Assembly (NCBI RefSeq): GCF_002795245.1 | Contig: NZ_PGVG01000003.1 | Location: 124,001-188,000 of the forward strand | DNA from: Bradyrhizobium forestalis | GTDB taxonomy: Bacteria; Pseudomonadota; Alphaproteobacteria; Rhizobiales; Xanthobacteraceae | Length of the DNA: 64,000 nucleotides | Reading direction: 5' to 3' | In this document: positions 62,906 to 64,000 of the stretch, one piece after another | How positions within the stretch are numbered: position 1 is the stretch's first letter | Layout: every line of letters begins with the position of its first letter | Made by a program: the position numbers and the translations under genes | The notes under the pieces: model-generated | What the model was told of the DNA's origin: nothing | The model's input: the letters and a program-made list of their open reading frames with translations, nothing else | Database searches by the model: none

Positions 62906-63907
62906 ATGGCGTCGTTTGGAAGGTTCATTCGTCTGGCGCTGGGCGCCTGGGCGCTGCTTCTTTTGGTGACGGCGGTGCCCGCGAGTGCTCAACAGGTCAA
63001 TCCGACCGCAAGCTCGGTCAAGGAGCAGCAGCTTCTGCAGGAGCTCAACCGGATCCAGGGCCGCGTCAGCATTCCCGATCAGCGCTCCGGCGTGCTCGAG
63101 CAGCCGCAGGGGCGGGAGTGGCGGGAATTCCGCAATGTGACGCTGCGTTGGATCGGCGGCATTGCCATCCTCGGCATGATCGCGGCCATCGTGATCTTCT
63201 ATCTTACCGTCGGGATGGTGCGTCTCGAAGCCGGACGGTCGGGCCGCACCATCGTGCGCTTCAACGGGTTCGAGCGGTTCGTGCATTGGCTGACGGCAAC
63301 CTGCTTCATCGTCCTTGCCATATCCGGGCTGAACATCACGTTCGGCCGGCCGTTGCTGCTGCCGCTGATCGGCTTCGAGGCTTTCTCGGAATGGTCGCAA
63401 TGGGGAAAGTACGCCCACAACTATCTGAGCTTCCCGTTCACCATCGGCGTCCTCCTGATCTTCCTGATGTGGATCGCCGGCAATATCCCGAGCAAGGTGG
63501 ATATCGAATGGGCGAAGCGTGGCGGCGGCCTGATCGGACATGATCATCCGCCGGCCTACCGCTTCAATGCCGGCCAGAAGATGATCTACTGGATCGTCGT
63601 GATCGGCGGCGGACTGGTCGCAGCGTCCGGCTATGCGCTCATGTTCCCGTTCTACGGCACGGGAATCGAGGGCATGCAAATGGCCCAGATCGTCCACTCG
63701 ATCGTGGCGGTCCTGTTCGTCGCGGCGATGATCGCGCACATCTATATCGGCACCATCGGCATGGAAGGCGCGTTCGAGGCCATGGGCACGGGCGAAGTCG
63801 ACGTCAACTGGGCCCGCGAGCACCACAGCCTCTGGCTCGATCAGCAGAAGGCGCGAACGGGACCGAACGACGGACAGCCGCAACCCGCAACCGCGGCGGC
63901 CGAATAA
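62906..63907 (+). CDS. Formate dehydrogenase gamma subunit (cytochrome b556)
   Basis: A 333-residue membrane subunit. After a signal peptide (residues 1-28, ending VPASAQ) and a periplasmic stretch (VKEQQLLQELNRIQGRVSIPD) come one extra helix and the four-helix haem b core. Probable haem ligands lie in FERFVHWLTATCFIVLAISG, KYAHNYLSFPFTIGVLL and IVHSIVAVLFVAAMIAHIYIGT. Electrons pass to the quinone pool. The start at 62906 follows GGGGAGGACGTG; the frame is open to 62867 but the shorter form starts at the signal peptide. Confidence 0.93.
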   Translation: MASFGRFIRLALGAWALLLLVTAVPASAQQVNPTASSVKEQQLLQELNRIQGRVSIPDQRSGVLEQPQGREWREFRNVTLRWIGGIAILGMIAAIVIFYLTVGMVRLEAGRSGRTIVRFNGFERFVHWLTATCFIVLAISGLNITFGRPLLLPLIGFEAFSEWSQWGKYAHNYLSFPFTIGVLLIFLMWIAGNIPSKVDIEWAKRGGGLIGHDHPPAYRFNAGQKMIYWIVVIGGGLVAASGYALMFPFYGTGIEGMQMAQIVHSIVAVLFVAAMIAHIYIGTIGMEGAFEAMGTGEVDVNWAREHHSLWLDQQKARTGPNDGQPQPATAAAE

Positions 63908-63935
63908 GGCGGAGCACCTACGCGGAGGCTCCGAC

Positions 63936-64000
63936 CTACCGAGCCGGCTCTTTCGCAAACAGGACGGAGCGGTCCTGCAGCTCCTGCTCGGGAAGCTTGT
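63936..64000 (-). CDS. C-terminal fragment of an unidentified gene
   Basis: The minus strand reads KLPEQELQDRSVLFAKEPAR followed by a TAG stop at 63936-63938; the rest is outside the window. The stretch is coding-like but too short to place. It is convergent with the gamma-subunit gene, 28 bases from its stop. No family recognised. Confidence 0.5.
   Translation of the reverse strand, partial: KLPEQELQDRSVLFAKEPAR

Noticed and set aside
63911..63932. Hairpin GGAGC / GCTCC after the formate dehydrogenase gamma gene
   Set aside because: Only five pairs and no T-run; too weak to call a terminator.

Overview
The window is high-GC, densely packed DNA that reads as the chromosome of an alphaproteobacterium of the Bradyrhizobium type. 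The grounds are protein character only: many ABC importers, aromatic ring-fission genes, an AmiC/AmiR amide system, an FDH3-type formate dehydrogenase with its DUF3305/DUF3306 partners, and frequent ATGA or TTGA stop/start overlaps. No rRNA, tRNA, insertion sequence, phage gene or CRISPR array was seen. Both ends cut genes.

Layout. (1) 2-7463, plus strand: the end of one peptide-type ABC importer (permease tail and fused double ATPase), then a complete second one (binding protein, two permeases, two ATPases). (2) 18332 down to 7469, minus strand: an eleven-gene catabolic unit. In transcription order it is Dabb protein, maleylacetate reductase, TRZ/ATZ-type amidohydrolase, 3-hydroxyisobutyrate-dehydrogenase-like reductase, hydroxyquinol-type intradiol dioxygenase, FAD-linked D-2-hydroxyacid dehydrogenase, a four-gene CUT2 importer and a YciI protein. 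A LysR gene diverges from it at 18439. (3) 19376-24529, plus: xylulokinase and a second CUT2 sugar importer. (4) 24694-31438, plus: MarR regulator, FAD aromatic hydroxylase, MHS-type transporter, aldehyde dehydrogenase and a benzoylformate-decarboxylase-like enzyme. (5) 31435-38610: cell-surface polysaccharide genes (GINT1-like propeller protein, GT4 glycosyltransferase, flippase), an FAD oxidoreductase and a FemAB/BioF2-type acyltransferase.

(6) 38611-50533, plus: a short-amide and nitrogen-scavenging locus. A 600-base leader ends in an intrinsic terminator just before amiC. Then follow amiC, the ANTAR antiterminator amiR, a five-gene UrtABCDE/FmdDEF-type importer, formamidase, a double nitrilase-fold protein whose second half lacks the catalytic Cys, an SDR and a tripartite-tricarboxylate-type binding protein. 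The likely logic is that AmiC senses amide, releases AmiR, and AmiR lets polymerase through the leader terminator, so amides are imported and hydrolysed to ammonia and acid (formamide gives formate).

(7) 50541-63907: two small membrane-type ORFs, a WD40-cytochrome c fusion, a multi-cluster ferredoxin protein, and the formate dehydrogenase locus. The latter has a degenerate biotin/lipoate ligase homologue, DUF6505, DUF6352, DUF3305, DUF3306, an HTH-TorD fusion, a small Tat-signal protein, and the alpha, beta and gamma subunits. Formate from the amide locus could feed this membrane enzyme. The most interesting points are the terminator-gated amiC leader, the half-dead double nitrilase, the lysine-poor ligase homologue and the HTH-TorD fusion in the formate dehydrogenase locus, and the tft-like hydroxyquinol operon carrying its own CUT2 importer.
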